Part shown: positions 6,434-16,121 of the stretch, piece after piece
Layout of the letters: every line of letters begins with the position of its first letter
Numbering within the stretch: position 1 is the stretch's first letter
NCBI GenBank assembly: GCA_040414865.1
Contig: JBEDUR010000053.1
Coordinates: forward strand, 1 to 32,153
Source of the DNA: Palsa-461 sp040414865
GTDB lineage: Bacteria > Actinomycetota > Acidimicrobiia > Acidimicrobiales > RAAP-2
DNA: 32,153 nt
Reading direction: 5' to 3'
Position numbers and translations under genes: made by a program
The notes under the pieces: generated by a model
Told to the model about the DNA's origin: nothing
The model's input: only the letters and a program-made list of their open reading frames with translations
Database searches by the model: none

Positions 6434-9400
6434 ATGGACCGCCCCTACCTCAGGTTCCCCTCCGTCTGTGGCTCCGTGCTCAGCTTTGTCGCCGACGACG
6501 ACGTCTGGATCTCCTCGACCGAGGACCCCCTGGCCCGCCGGCTCACGGCCGATTTCGCCCCGGTGGCCAATGCCCGCCTCTCCCCCGACGGCGACTGGGT
6601 GGCCTACACCGGGCGGCGCGACGGCGCCCCCGAGGTCTACGCGGCCGCCGTCGAGGGAGGCGAGGTCAGGCGACTCTCCTACTGGGGCGACGCCTTCACC
6701 CGGGTGATCGGCTGGAGCCCCGAGGGCGAGATCCTGGCGATCACGGCCGCCGGTGAACCGTTCCGCGGCCGGACCTGGGCCTATGCCGTGCCGGTCGAGG
6801 GCGGGCCACCCACGCGTCTGCCCTTCGGGCCGGTTACCGCCATCGGCCGGGGGCCGGGCGGTGCCGTCGTGCTCGGCGCCGACCAGAGTCCCAACCGCGG
6901 GCCGTCGTGGAAGCGCTATCGCGGTGGCACCGCCGCCAAGCTCTGGCTCGATCCGACCGGGTCGGGTGCCTTCAGCCGGTTTCTCGCCGCTCTCGACGGA
7001 CAACTCGAAGACCCAGTGTTCGTCGCCGAGCGGATCGTTTTCCTTTCTGACCACGAGGGGGTGGGCAACCTCTACTCGGTGGCGCTCGACGGCTCGGGCC
7101 TGCGACGCCACAGCGACCACGCTGACTTCTATGCCCGGGCGGCGGCGAGCGACGGCGCTCGGGTCGTCTACCAGTGCGCCGGCGATCTCTACCTGCTTGA
7201 CAACCTTGCGGCGGATTCGGCGCCCCGCCTCCTAGACGTGCGCCTGCTCGGAGCACGGCGAGGGCGGGCCCCGTTCCCAATCAAGGCGGCCGAGCACCTG
7301 GGCCAGGTGGCCCCCGACGACCATGCCCGGGCCAGCGCGCTGGAGGTCCGGGGCAGCGTGGTGTGGTTGCCCCACCGAGACGGGCCGGCTCGTCTGCTCG
7401 GGGGCGGTGACGGTGTGCGCGGCCGTCTGCCCCGGGTGCTTACGGGCGAGGAGCCGAGCGTGGCCATGGTGACCGACGCCCTGGGCGACGACGCGATCGA
7501 GATCGTCCCGGCGTTCGGCCCGGCCGACGGAACTGAGCCGAGGCGTCGGCTCGCCCACGACCAGCTGGGCCGGGTCCTGGAGCTCACCGCCTCGCCCGAT
7601 GGCACCCGGTTGGCGGCTGCCTCCCACGACGGGCGAGTCCTCCTCGTCGAGGTGGCCTCGGGTGCGATCCGCGAGGTCGACCGTTCGGCCGACGGCGACG
7701 CCACGGGGCTGGTCTTCTCGCCCGACTCGGCCTGGCTGGCCTGGTCGCACGCCGGGCCCGAGCCCCTGCGACAGATCAAGATGGCGCCGGTTGCCGGTGG
7801 GGAGGTCCTCGAGGTGACCGCGCTGCGCTTCAACGACGAGGATCCGGCCTTCACCCTCGACGGGAAGTTCCTCGCCTTCCTTTCCGCGCGAACCTTCGAC
7901 CCGGTCTACGACAGCCACGTCTTCGACTTGTTCTTCCCGGCCGGCATCCGTCCCTACCTGGTGGCGCTGGACGCCACGACCGCTTCCCCCTTCGATCCTG
8001 AGCTGGCCGGGCGTCCCCCGGCTGGCGCCGGGCCCACCGAGAAGACCGAGAACGCCGAGGGACCACCGCCGGTGGTCGTCGACCCGCAGCATCTGGCCGA
8101 GCGGGTTGTGGCCGTGCCGGTCGGCGCCGGGCGCTACCGCTCGCTTCGAGCGGTAGCCGGCGGCCTGGTGTGGCTGGAGGAGCCGCTGATCGGGGTGCTC
8201 GGCGAAGAGCGCCCCGGCGCCCCGCGGCCCAAGGCTCGGGTCGTCCGCTACGACTTGGACAAGCGCAAAGAGCTCACTCTCGTCGACGCGGCCCAATCCG
8301 TCGCGGTCAGCGGCGACGGCAAGTCCCTCGTGGTGCGCGACGGCCCATCGCTGGTCGTCGTGCCCTCGGGAGCCCGAGTCGAGCCGCAGGCGGGCGGGTC
8401 GGAGGGGTCGAGCGACCGCATCGAAGTCGACACCACCCGGATCCGGGTGACGATCGACCCCACCCTCGAGTGGCGCCAGATGTACGCCGAGGCGGCCCGC
8501 ATCATGCGGGACAACTTTTGGGCCGAGGACATGGCCGGGGTCGAATGGGACGCTGTCGTCGAACGCTACCGGCCGCTGCTCGAGCGGATCTCCACCCGCC
8601 ACGACCTCTCCGAGCTGCTCTGGGAGGTCCAAGGCGAGCTCGGAACCTCGCACGCCTACGAGACCGCACCCCCCCGACCGGTCGACGCCCAGCACCGAGT
8701 CGGGCTGCTCGGCGCCGACCTCGCCCGTTCCGATGACGGGCGTTGGCGGGTAGTGCGGGTGCTGCCCGGGGAGACCTCAGTGCCGAGCGCCCGCTCTCCG
8801 CTGCTCGCCCCCGGGGCGGGGGTTCTGGTCGGCGAGGCGCTGGTCGCGGTGGACGGGGTCCCGGTCGACTCGGTGCGCGGCCCGGAGCCGCTGCTGGTGG
8901 GGTCGGCGGACCACCCGGTCGCCCTCAGTGTCGAAGCGGCCGACGGCGCCCGGCGCGACGTCGTCGTCACTCCCCTGGCCGATGAGCGGCCCCTGCGCTA
9001 CCAGGCCTGGGTGGCCGACCGGCGAGCGTTCGTGCATGAGCAGAGCGGGGGACGCACCGGTTACCTGCACGTCCCCGACATGATGGGTGCCGGCTGGGCG
9101 CAGCTCCACCGAGACCTCCGGGTCGAGGTGGCTCGGGAGTCGCTCGTGGTCGACTTGCGCGACAACGCCGGAGGGCACGTCTCTCAGCTGGTGCTGGAGA
9201 AGTTGGCCCGGACCGTGCTGGGCTGGGACGTCGCCCGGCACCACGCGCCGGAGACCTACCCGTCCGATGCCCCGCGGGGTCCCTTCGTGGCCGTGGTGAA
9301 CGAACAGGCTGGATCGGACGGCGACATCGTCACCGCCGCGATCAAGCTGCGGGGGATCGCCCCGGTGGTCGGGACCCGGACCTGGGGAGGGGTGGTCGGG

Positions 9401-9682
9401 ATCGACAGCCGTTACCACCTGGTTGACCGGACGTTGGTGACCCAGCCCCGCTACGCCTTCTGGTTCGACGGCTACGGCTGGGGAGTGGAGAACCATGGGG
9501 TCGATCCCGACGTCGAGGTCGCGGCCCCGCCTCAGGCTTGGGCGGCCGGGCAAGACCCACAGCTCGAAGCGGCGCTGGCCATCTTGGCCGAGCGGGCAGC
9601 CCAGGCCCCCCCGGCGCGGCCCCCGGCCACCTCGACTCGACCCTCCCGCCGGGCTCCGCCACTCCCGCCCCGACCGAGCTGA
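6434..9682 (+). CDS. Tricorn-type protease (S41 family)
   Basis: A 1,082-residue cytosolic giant peptidase that in other organisms trims peptides released by the proteasome. The N-terminal two thirds hold two beta-propellers, with repeated blades such as ARLSPDGDWVAYTG and LVFSPDSAWLAWSHAG. After about residue 670 come the C1 helical domain, a PDZ domain (about 750-850) and the S41 catalytic core. Catalytic residues are in place: Ser739-His740 in LGTSHAYE, the nucleophile Ser961 with Asp962 in AGSDGD, and Glu1019 in VENHGVDPD. They correspond to S745/H746, S965/D966 and E1023 of Thermoplasma tricorn. The last 25 residues form a Pro/Arg tail. I chose ATG 6434 over an upstream frame because family similarity begins with MDRPYLRFPS. 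Confidence 0.93.
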   Translation: MDRPYLRFPSVCGSVLSFVADDDVWISSTEDPLARRLTADFAPVANARLSPDGDWVAYTGRRDGAPEVYAAAVEGGEVRRLSYWGDAFTRVIGWSPEGEILAITAAGEPFRGRTWAYAVPVEGGPPTRLPFGPVTAIGRGPGGAVVLGADQSPNRGPSWKRYRGGTAAKLWLDPTGSGAFSRFLAALDGQLEDPVFVAERIVFLSDHEGVGNLYSVALDGSGLRRHSDHADFYARAAASDGARVVYQCAGDLYLLDNLAADSAPRLLDVRLLGARRGRAPFPIKAAEHLGQVAPDDHARASALEVRGSVVWLPHRDGPARLLGGGDGVRGRLPRVLTGEEPSVAMVTDALGDDAIEIVPAFGPADGTEPRRRLAHDQLGRVLELTASPDGTRLAAASHDGRVLLVEVASGAIREVDRSADGDATGLVFSPDSAWLAWSHAGPEPLRQIKMAPVAGGEVLEVTALRFNDEDPAFTLDGKFLAFLSARTFDPVYDSHVFDLFFPAGIRPYLVALDATTASPFDPELAGRPPAGAGPTEKTENAEGPPPVVVDPQHLAERVVAVPVGAGRYRSLRAVAGGLVWLEEPLIGVLGEERPGAPRPKARVVRYDLDKRKELTLVDAAQSVAVSGDGKSLVVRDGPSLVVVPSGARVEPQAGGSEGSSDRIEVDTTRIRVTIDPTLEWRQMYAEAARIMRDNFWAEDMAGVEWDAVVERYRPLLERISTRHDLSELLWEVQGELGTSHAYETAPPRPVDAQHRVGLLGADLARSDDGRWRVVRVLPGETSVPSARSPLLAPGAGVLVGEALVAVDGVPVDSVRGPEPLLVGSADHPVALSVEAADGARRDVVVTPLADERPLRYQAWVADRRAFVHEQSGGRTGYLHVPDMMGAGWAQLHRDLRVEVARESLVVDLRDNAGGHVSQLVLEKLARTVLGWDVARHHAPETYPSDAPRGPFVAVVNEQAGSDGDIVTAAIKLRGIAPVVGTRTWGGVVGIDSRYHLVDRTLVTQPRYAFWFDGYGWGVENHGVDPDVEVAAPPQAWAAGQDPQLEAALAILAERAAQAPPARPPATSTRPSRRAPPLPPRPS

Positions 9683-9696
9683 GGGTCGGACCAGGG

Positions 9697-11241
9697 TCAG
9701 CGCAGGGCCAGCTGCCCCGGTTGGAGCGGCGCGGGAAGCGCGCTGTCCCCCATCAGCCAGCGGTCGGCGGCGGCGGCGGCCGAGCGCCCCTCGGCGATCG
9801 CCCAGACGATCAGGGACTGGCCCCGGGTCATGTCGCCGCAGACGAAGACCCCCTCGACGTTGGTCGACCAGGAGCCATCGGCCAGCACGGTGCCGCTCGG
9901 CCCGATCTCGACGCCGAGCTCGCCGACCACGCCGTGGCGCTCGGCCCCGGTGAAGCCGAGGGCGAGCAGCACGAGCTGGCACGGCAGCTCGAACAGGCTG
10001 CCGGGGATCGGTTCGAAGCTCGGGCGACCGCCTTCCATGGTCATGACGATCTCCTGGCCTCGCAGGGCAGCCACCGATCCGGTGCCGTCGTCGGTGAGCT
10101 CGGTGGTGGAAACGGCGAACAGCCGCTCTCCGCCCTCTTGGTGAGCGGCTGAGCCGCGCAGGATGACCGGCCAGGTTGGCCAGGGATTCTCCGCCGGGCG
10201 GGTCCCCGGAGGCTCGGGCAGGATCTCCAGCTGAACCACCGAGACGGCGCCCTGTCGGTGAACGGTCCCCAGGCAGTCGGCACCGGTGTCCCCGCCGCCG
10301 ATGATGACGACCTGCTTGCCACATGCTTCGATGGGCGGGGCGGCCAGGGCGCCCTCGCGCACCAGATTGGCCGGCTTGAGGTAGTCCATGGCGAAGTGGA
10401 TTCCCTGGAGGTGCCGCCCGGGCACGGCCAGATCCCGGGGGATTGTCGAGCCCCCGGCCAGCACCATTGCGTCGAACTCCTCGCGCACGGCGGCAGCCGA
10501 GACCACCTTCAGGACGGGTGCGTTGGCCGTGCCCAGGCCGCGGGCCAGCCCGGGCTCGAGCGAGCCCTCCGGTGGTTCCGGCGGCGGCAGGCCGACCTGG
10601 GTCGAGCATCGGAACTTGACCCCTTCGGCCACCAGCTGGCCCAACCGCCGGTCGAGGATCCGCTTCTCCATCTTGAACTCGGGGATGCCATAGCGGAGGA
10701 GCCCGCCGGGCTTCTCCGCTCGCTCGAAGACCACCACGTCGTGCCCGGCCCGCCCGAGCTGCTGGGCGCAAGCCAGCCCGGCCGGCCCGGAACCGATGAC
10801 GGCGACCCGCTTGCCGGTGCGCTCTCGGGGCAACTGGCGGGTCACCCAGCCCTCCCCCCAGGCCCGCTCGGCGATCTCGTATTCGATTCGCTCGATGGTG
10901 ACCGGCTCGGCGTTGATCCCGAGCACACAGGCCGCCTCGCAGGGGGCCGGGCACAACCGACCGGTGAACTCGGGGAAGTTGTTGGTGGCATGGAGACGTT
11001 CGATGGCGGTCGACCAGTCGTCCCGCCACACCAGGTCATTCCACTCGGGGATCAGGTTCCCGAGCGGGCAACCCTCGTGGCAGAACGGGATCCCACAGTC
11101 CATGCAGCGCGCCCCCTGGTGGCGCGCGCTCTCCGGGTCGAAGGGCTCGTACACCTCACGCCAGTCGCGCAGGCGCACCGGGACCGGCCGACGCCGGGGC
11201 AACTCCCGCTCGAACTCCAAGAAGCCGGTCACCTTACCCAT
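9697..11241 (-). CDS. gltD: Glutamate synthase small (beta) subunit
   Basis: A 514-residue NADPH-dependent subunit that passes electrons to GltB for making two glutamates from glutamine and 2-oxoglutarate. The N-terminal iron-sulfur region has CMDCGIPFCHEGCP (Cys46, 49, 54, 58) and a second group at Cys97, 101 and 105. FAD binds at VIGSGPAG (148-155) and NADPH at IIGGGDTGADC (313-323); the late GVFVCGDMTRGQSLIVWAI is the closing FAD motif. A Pro-rich stretch of about 30 residues (216-245) is inserted in the pyridine-nucleotide region compared with ordinary GltD. The start overlaps the end of gltB by eight bases, so the two are translationally coupled in one operon. Confidence 0.96.
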   Translation of the reverse strand: MGKVTGFLEFERELPRRRPVPVRLRDWREVYEPFDPESARHQGARCMDCGIPFCHEGCPLGNLIPEWNDLVWRDDWSTAIERLHATNNFPEFTGRLCPAPCEAACVLGINAEPVTIERIEYEIAERAWGEGWVTRQLPRERTGKRVAVIGSGPAGLACAQQLGRAGHDVVVFERAEKPGGLLRYGIPEFKMEKRILDRRLGQLVAEGVKFRCSTQVGLPPPEPPEGSLEPGLARGLGTANAPVLKVVSAAAVREEFDAMVLAGGSTIPRDLAVPGRHLQGIHFAMDYLKPANLVREGALAAPPIEACGKQVVIIGGGDTGADCLGTVHRQGAVSVVQLEILPEPPGTRPAENPWPTWPVILRGSAAHQEGGERLFAVSTTELTDDGTGSVAALRGQEIVMTMEGGRPSFEPIPGSLFELPCQLVLLALGFTGAERHGVVGELGVEIGPSGTVLADGSWSTNVEGVFVCGDMTRGQSLIVWAIAEGRSAAAAADRWLMGDSALPAPLQPGQLALR

Positions 11242-14200
11242 GGGCCGCCGCCATGACTGCCTCGTCGACCGAGGTCCCCTCGGCCACGGCCCGGGCGGTC
11301 GCCTCGAGCACCCGCCGGAAGTCCCGTGGGACCACTTTCACGGTGTCGGCCACCGCGGACTCCCAGTCCTCGAGCAACCGGTTGGCCACCGCCGAGCCGG
11401 TCTCCTCGGCGTGGCGGACAACGATCTCGTAGTACCACGCCACGTCCTCTGGCCCCAGCGGCTCGACGTCGACCATCTCGGTGTTGACCCGGTCGACGAA
11501 CCGGCGGTCGGGGTCGTAAGCGAAGGCCAACCCGCCCGACATCCCGGCGGCGAAGTTCCGCCCGGTCGGCCCGAGCACGACCACTTGCCCGCCCGTCATG
11601 TACTCGCAGCCGTGGTCGCCCACGCCTTCGACGACCGCGGTTGCGCCCGAGTTGCGCACGCAGAAACGCTCCCCGACCTGGCCGCGCACGAAGGCCTCGC
11701 CGCCGGTCGCGCCATAGAGCATGACGTTGCCTCCGATGATTTGCTCCTCGGCCGCGAATGGCGAACCGGCCGGCGGGGACAGGACGAGCCGGCCGCCGGA
11801 GAGCCCCTTGCCGAAGTAGTCGTTGGCGTCTCCGTGGAGCCGCATGGTCACCCCGCTCGGCACGAAGGCGCCGAAGCTCTGGCCGGCCGAACCGTAGAAG
11901 GAGAGATTGATGGTCCCGTCGGGCAACCCTTGGCCACCGTGGCGCCGGGTGATCTCGTAGCCGAGGAGAGCACCGACGGTGCAGTCCACGTTGGTGATCG
12001 GGACGGAGACGTCGACTCGGCGGCCCTCCTCGACGGCCGGCCGGCACAGCTCCAAAAAGCGGTGGTCGAGCGCCGCCTCCAGCCGGTGGTCCTGGAGTCG
12101 GGTCTGGCGGCGGTCGGTGTCATAGGGCGAGTCGACCGGGGCCAAGACGGGCGAGAGGTCGAGCCCGCGGGCCTTCCAGTGATCGATGGCTTCGGTGACC
12201 TCGAGCAGGTCGTTCCGGCCGACCGCCTCGTCGATCGAGCGCAGCCCGAGCTCGGCCAGTCGTTGGCGGACCTCCTCGGCGATGTACTCGAAGAAGGTCT
12301 CGACGAACTCGGGGGTCCCGGTGAAGCGCTTGCGCAACTCGGGGTTCTGGGTGGCGATGCCCACCGGGCAGGTGTCGAGGTGACAGACCCGCATCATGAT
12401 GCAGCCCGACACGACCAACGGTGCGGTGGCGAAGCCGAACTCCTCGGCGCCGAGCAGCGCGGCCACCACCACGTCGCGTCCGGTCTTCATCTGCCCATCG
12501 ACCTGGACCACGATCCGGTCCCGGAGCCCGTTCATGAGCAGGGTCTGCTGGGTCTCGGCCAAGCCGAGCTCCCAGGGGATGCCAGCGTGCTTGAGTGAGG
12601 TCATCGGGGCCGCTCCGGTCCCGCCGTCGTGGCCCGAGATGAGCACCACGTCGGAGTGGGCCTTGGCCACACCGGCGGCCACCGTTCCCACCCCCACCTC
12701 GGCCACCAGCTTCACATGGACGCGCGCCGTCGGGTTGGCCGACTTCAGGTCGTGGATGAGCTGGGCGATGTCCTCGATGGAGTAGATGTCATGGTGGGGG
12801 GGCGGGGAGATCAGCCCCACTCCCGGGGTCGAGTACCGGGTTTGAGCGATCCACGGCCAGACCTTGTTCCCGGGCAGCTGGCCGCCTTCGCCCGGCTTGG
12901 CTCCCTGGGAGATCTTGATCTGGAGGTCGTCGGCGTTCACCAGGTACTCGCTGGTCACCCCGAAGCGGCCCGAAGCGACCTGTTTGATCGCGCTGCGACG
13001 AAGGTCGCCGTTGGCATCGGGGATGTAGCGCCTGGGGTCCTCTCCCCCCTCACCGGTGTTGGAGCGTCCGCCGATCCGGTTCATGGCGATGGCCAGAGTC
13101 TCGTGGGCCTCGGCCGAGATGGATCCATAAGACATGGCGCCGGTGGAGAAACGGGTCATGATGGCCGATGCCGGCTCGACTTCCTCGATCGGGATCGGCT
13201 CGTTGTCGCCCCGCCGCAACCGCATCAAGCCGCGAAGGGTGGCCAGTTGCTCGGATTGGTCGTCGACCGCCTTGGTGTACTCCTTGAACACGTCGAACCG
13301 TTTGGCCCGGGCCGCGTGCTGGAGCTTGAACACCGTCTTCGGGTTGAACAGGTGGATCTCACCCTCGCGGCGCCACTGGTACTCACCACCGGTCTCGAGC
13401 TCCCGGTGGGCGAGCTCGGTCGGGCGGTCGTAGAAGGCGCGCCGATGGCGGGAGGCCACCTCGGCCGAGATCACGTCCAGGCCGACTCCGCCGATGCGCG
13501 AGGTGGTGCCGGTGAAGTACTCGTCGATCACCGAGGCATCAAGGCCGACCGCCTCGAACACCTGGGCGCCGGTGTAGGAGGCGACCGTCGAGATGCCCAT
13601 CTTGGACATGATCTTGAGCACGCCCTTGCCGGCGGCCTTGATGTAGTTCTCTCGGGCTTGGCGCGGGGTCAACGCGTCGAGCTGGCCGTTGGCGATCATG
13701 TCGTCGATCGACTCGAGGACCAGGTACGGGTTGACCGCGGCGGCGCCGTAGCCGATCAACAGCGCCATGTGGTGCACCTCACGGGCGTCACCGGACTCGA
13801 CCACCAGGCCGACGCGGGTCCTCTTGCGTTCCCGGACCAGGTGGTGGTGGATGGCCGAGACGAGGAGGAGGGAGGGGATCGGCGCCAACTCGGTGGTCGC
13901 GTTGCGGTCCGAGAGGATGATCACGTTGGCACCGTCCTCGATGGCCGCCGACACTCGTTGGCGAACCCGATCGATCGCCTCGGCCAACGCCCGGCCGCCG
14001 GCCTCGGTCGGACGCCCGACGTCGCCTGCGTCGCCCACCGGGAAGAGGCCGTCGATGGTGAAGGCCTTGAACCCCGGGGTTTCCCCGTGCTCGTTGATGT
14101 ACATGAGCTTGGCCAGGTCGTCGAGATCGATGACCGGGTGGGGCATGATCACTTGCCGGCACGATCCGTGCTGGGCCACGAGCAAGTTGTCGGCCGGACC

Positions 14201-15832
14201 GACCGTCGCCGCCAGCGAGGTGACCAGCTCCTCGCGGATGGCGTCGAGCGGCGGGTTGGTGACCTGGGCGAAGAGCTGGGTGAAGTAGTCATACAGCGTC
14301 CGCGATCGCTCGGAGAGCACCGCGATGGCCGTGTCCGATCCCATGGAGCCGACCGGTTCGGCGCCGTTCTTGGCCATCGGAGTAACCAGCACCCGCAGCT
14401 CCTCGGTGGTGTACCCGAAGAGACGTTGATGGGTGACGACGCTGGCGTGCTGGGGGGTGAGCATGGTCCGGCGCGGGAGGTCGTCCAGGCGAAGCTGGTT
14501 CTCGGCCAGCCAGCTGCCGTAGGGGTGCTCGGCGGCCAGTTCGGCCTTGATCTCGTCATCGTCGACGATCCGCCCTTTGGCCGTATCGACCAGGAACATC
14601 CTCCCGGGCTGGAGGCGGCCCTTGCGGACGATCGTGGTGGGGTCAAGGTCCAGGACGCCGACCTCGCTGGCCAGCACGACCAGCCCGTCGTTGGTCACCC
14701 AGAAGCGGGCCGGTCGGAGCCCGTTGCGGTCGAGGACCGCCCCGATCACCGTGCCGTCGGTGAACGCGATGGCGGCCGGGCCGTCCCACGGTTCCATGAG
14801 CGCGGCGTGGAATCGGTAGAAGTCCCGACGAGCCTCGTCCATGGCCTGGTGGTTCTCCCACGCCTCGGGGATCATCATCAGAACGGCGTGCGGCAACGAC
14901 CGGCCGCCCAGGTGGAGCAGCTCGAGCACCTCGTCGAAGGAGGCGGCGTCGCTCATCCCGGGCGTGCAGATCGGGAAGGCCCGCGAAAGGTCGCCGTCGA
15001 TCAGGTCCGTCTCGAGGATCGCCTCTCGAGCCCGCATCCAGTTGCGGTTCCCGGCCAGGGTGTTGATCTCCCCGTTGTGGGCCAAGTACCGGTAGGGATG
15101 GGCAAGCGGCCAGCTGGGGAAGGTGTTGGTGCTGAAGCGAGAGTGGACGAGGGCCAGTCCCGACTCGAACCGTTCATCGGCCAGGTCCGGGTAGTACTCG
15201 TCGAGCTGGTGGCCGGTCAGCATGCCCTTGTAGACGAGCGTGCGCGCCGACAGCGAACAGATGTAGAAGCCGTCGATCCGGTGTTCGGCCCGCTTGCGGA
15301 GCACGAAGGCGACCCGGTCGAGCTCGATCGGTGCCGAGCAGCGCCCGGGATCGCTCGGGGTCACGAAGACCTGCTCGATCCGGGGCTGCGCCCGCCGTGC
15401 CGTCTCCCCCAAGGTGCTGTCGCGGTAGGGGACCTCGCGCCAGCCCAGGACCTCCACCGCCTCCTCCGCCGCCAGGGCCTCGAACTCGGCCCGGGCCTTT
15501 TTCGCGTCGTCGGCGTCAGTCGGGAGGAACACCGACCCCGCCGCGTAGCGTCCGGCCTCGGGCAGCGTCACTCCAATCTCCGCGGCCACCCCCGCAAGGA
15601 ACTTGTGCGGGAGCTGGGTCAGGATCCCCGCACCATCACCCGTCGCCACCTCGGCGCCGGAGGCTCCCCGGTGGGCGAGGCGTTCGAGCACCGACAGGCC
15701 CTGGCGCACGAGGGCGTGGCTCGGTCGTCCCTCGAGGTCGGCGAGCAGCCCGACACCGCAGGCGTCGTGCTCGAAGGCGGGGTCGTAGAGGGTCTGGCGG
15801 GGCCTGGGGTGACCAGGGTCCGTGAAGGCCAT
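11234..15832 (-). CDS. gltB: Glutamate synthase large (alpha) subunit
   Basis: A 1,532-residue subunit of the usual length. A 24-residue propeptide precedes the catalytic Cys25 (HDACGVG) of the class II glutamine amidotransferase domain, which runs to about 430. The central domain follows, then the FMN-binding synthase domain with SISAEAHETLAIAMNRIGG, GEGGEDP and GQLPGNKVWPWIA, and the loop SGHDGGTGAAP. The 3Fe-4S cluster motif CIMMRVCHLDTCPVG lies at about 1142-1156. The C-terminal GXGXG beta-helix domain covers about 1270-1480. It converts glutamine-derived ammonia and 2-oxoglutarate to glutamate in the cytosol. ATG 15832 has AAGGA four bases upstream on its strand. Long open frames on the opposite strand are shadows of its GC-biased codons. 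Confidence 0.97.
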   Translation of the reverse strand: MAFTDPGHPRPRQTLYDPAFEHDACGVGLLADLEGRPSHALVRQGLSVLERLAHRGASGAEVATGDGAGILTQLPHKFLAGVAAEIGVTLPEAGRYAAGSVFLPTDADDAKKARAEFEALAAEEAVEVLGWREVPYRDSTLGETARRAQPRIEQVFVTPSDPGRCSAPIELDRVAFVLRKRAEHRIDGFYICSLSARTLVYKGMLTGHQLDEYYPDLADERFESGLALVHSRFSTNTFPSWPLAHPYRYLAHNGEINTLAGNRNWMRAREAILETDLIDGDLSRAFPICTPGMSDAASFDEVLELLHLGGRSLPHAVLMMIPEAWENHQAMDEARRDFYRFHAALMEPWDGPAAIAFTDGTVIGAVLDRNGLRPARFWVTNDGLVVLASEVGVLDLDPTTIVRKGRLQPGRMFLVDTAKGRIVDDDEIKAELAAEHPYGSWLAENQLRLDDLPRRTMLTPQHASVVTHQRLFGYTTEELRVLVTPMAKNGAEPVGSMGSDTAIAVLSERSRTLYDYFTQLFAQVTNPPLDAIREELVTSLAATVGPADNLLVAQHGSCRQVIMPHPVIDLDDLAKLMYINEHGETPGFKAFTIDGLFPVGDAGDVGRPTEAGGRALAEAIDRVRQRVSAAIEDGANVIILSDRNATTELAPIPSLLLVSAIHHHLVRERKRTRVGLVVESGDAREVHHMALLIGYGAAAVNPYLVLESIDDMIANGQLDALTPRQARENYIKAAGKGVLKIMSKMGISTVASYTGAQVFEAVGLDASVIDEYFTGTTSRIGGVGLDVISAEVASRHRRAFYDRPTELAHRELETGGEYQWRREGEIHLFNPKTVFKLQHAARAKRFDVFKEYTKAVDDQSEQLATLRGLMRLRRGDNEPIPIEEVEPASAIMTRFSTGAMSYGSISAEAHETLAIAMNRIGGRSNTGEGGEDPRRYIPDANGDLRRSAIKQVASGRFGVTSEYLVNADDLQIKISQGAKPGEGGQLPGNKVWPWIAQTRYSTPGVGLISPPPHHDIYSIEDIAQLIHDLKSANPTARVHVKLVAEVGVGTVAAGVAKAHSDVVLISGHDGGTGAAPMTSLKHAGIPWELGLAETQQTLLMNGLRDRIVVQVDGQMKTGRDVVVAALLGAEEFGFATAPLVVSGCIMMRVCHLDTCPVGIATQNPELRKRFTGTPEFVETFFEYIAEEVRQRLAELGLRSIDEAVGRNDLLEVTEAIDHWKARGLDLSPVLAPVDSPYDTDRRQTRLQDHRLEAALDHRFLELCRPAVEEGRRVDVSVPITNVDCTVGALLGYEITRRHGGQGLPDGTINLSFYGSAGQSFGAFVPSGVTMRLHGDANDYFGKGLSGGRLVLSPPAGSPFAAEEQIIGGNVMLYGATGGEAFVRGQVGERFCVRNSGATAVVEGVGDHGCEYMTGGQVVVLGPTGRNFAAGMSGGLAFAYDPDRRFVDRVNTEMVDVEPLGPEDVAWYYEIVVRHAEETGSAVANRLLEDWESAVADTVKVVPRDFRRVLEATARAVAEGTSVDEAVMAAAHG

Positions 15833-16109
15833 CGGCGTCCTTGTGGGCTCGGGCCGCCGGCTGCATCGACGACGCGGTCGTCTCCGGCGGGATGTGGAGT
15901 CCTGCCGCCCGGGACGACGCTGGCCCTGGAGCAGTGTCCTTCAGGATACACCCGGCCACAGCCGCGCCCACCCACATGACCACCCAGCGGCGCTCGGTGT
16001 CCGACGCCAGGCCGGGGACGTTGTCGGCCTCTTGAACAGGGGATGCTGTCCCGTTCGGCGACCCGGGGGGCGACGGCCGAGGGCGCCCGAGGGGCAGCGG
16101 CGGGGCTCG

Positions 16110-16115
16110 TAACAT
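16110..16115 (+). promoter_or_regulatory. -10 element for a leaderless thiO transcript
   Basis: TAACAT is followed by six bases and GTG 16122. There is no Shine-Dalgarno sequence. I looked for a TPP riboswitch (CTGAGA and related conserved blocks) in the 289 bases upstream and did not see one. Confidence 0.4.
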
Positions 16116-16121
16116 CGAGGC

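Noticed and set aside
8777..11029. A 750-codon minus-strand frame across the tricorn end and gltD
   Set aside because: It overlaps two well supported genes and is rich in Arg, Gly and Pro with no recognisable domain; it is a shadow frame.
12629..15979. A plus-strand open frame of over 1,100 codons opposite gltB (and another of 600 codons at 10796-12598)
   Set aside because: They are antisense to a certain gltB and gltD, have His/Gly/Arg/Val-rich composition with no family motifs, and are explained by GC-biased third positions of the real genes.
15833..16121. Possible TPP riboswitch upstream of thiO
   Set aside because: The conserved CTGAGA and related blocks are not seen, and the -10 hexamer next to GTG 16122 suggests there is no leader.
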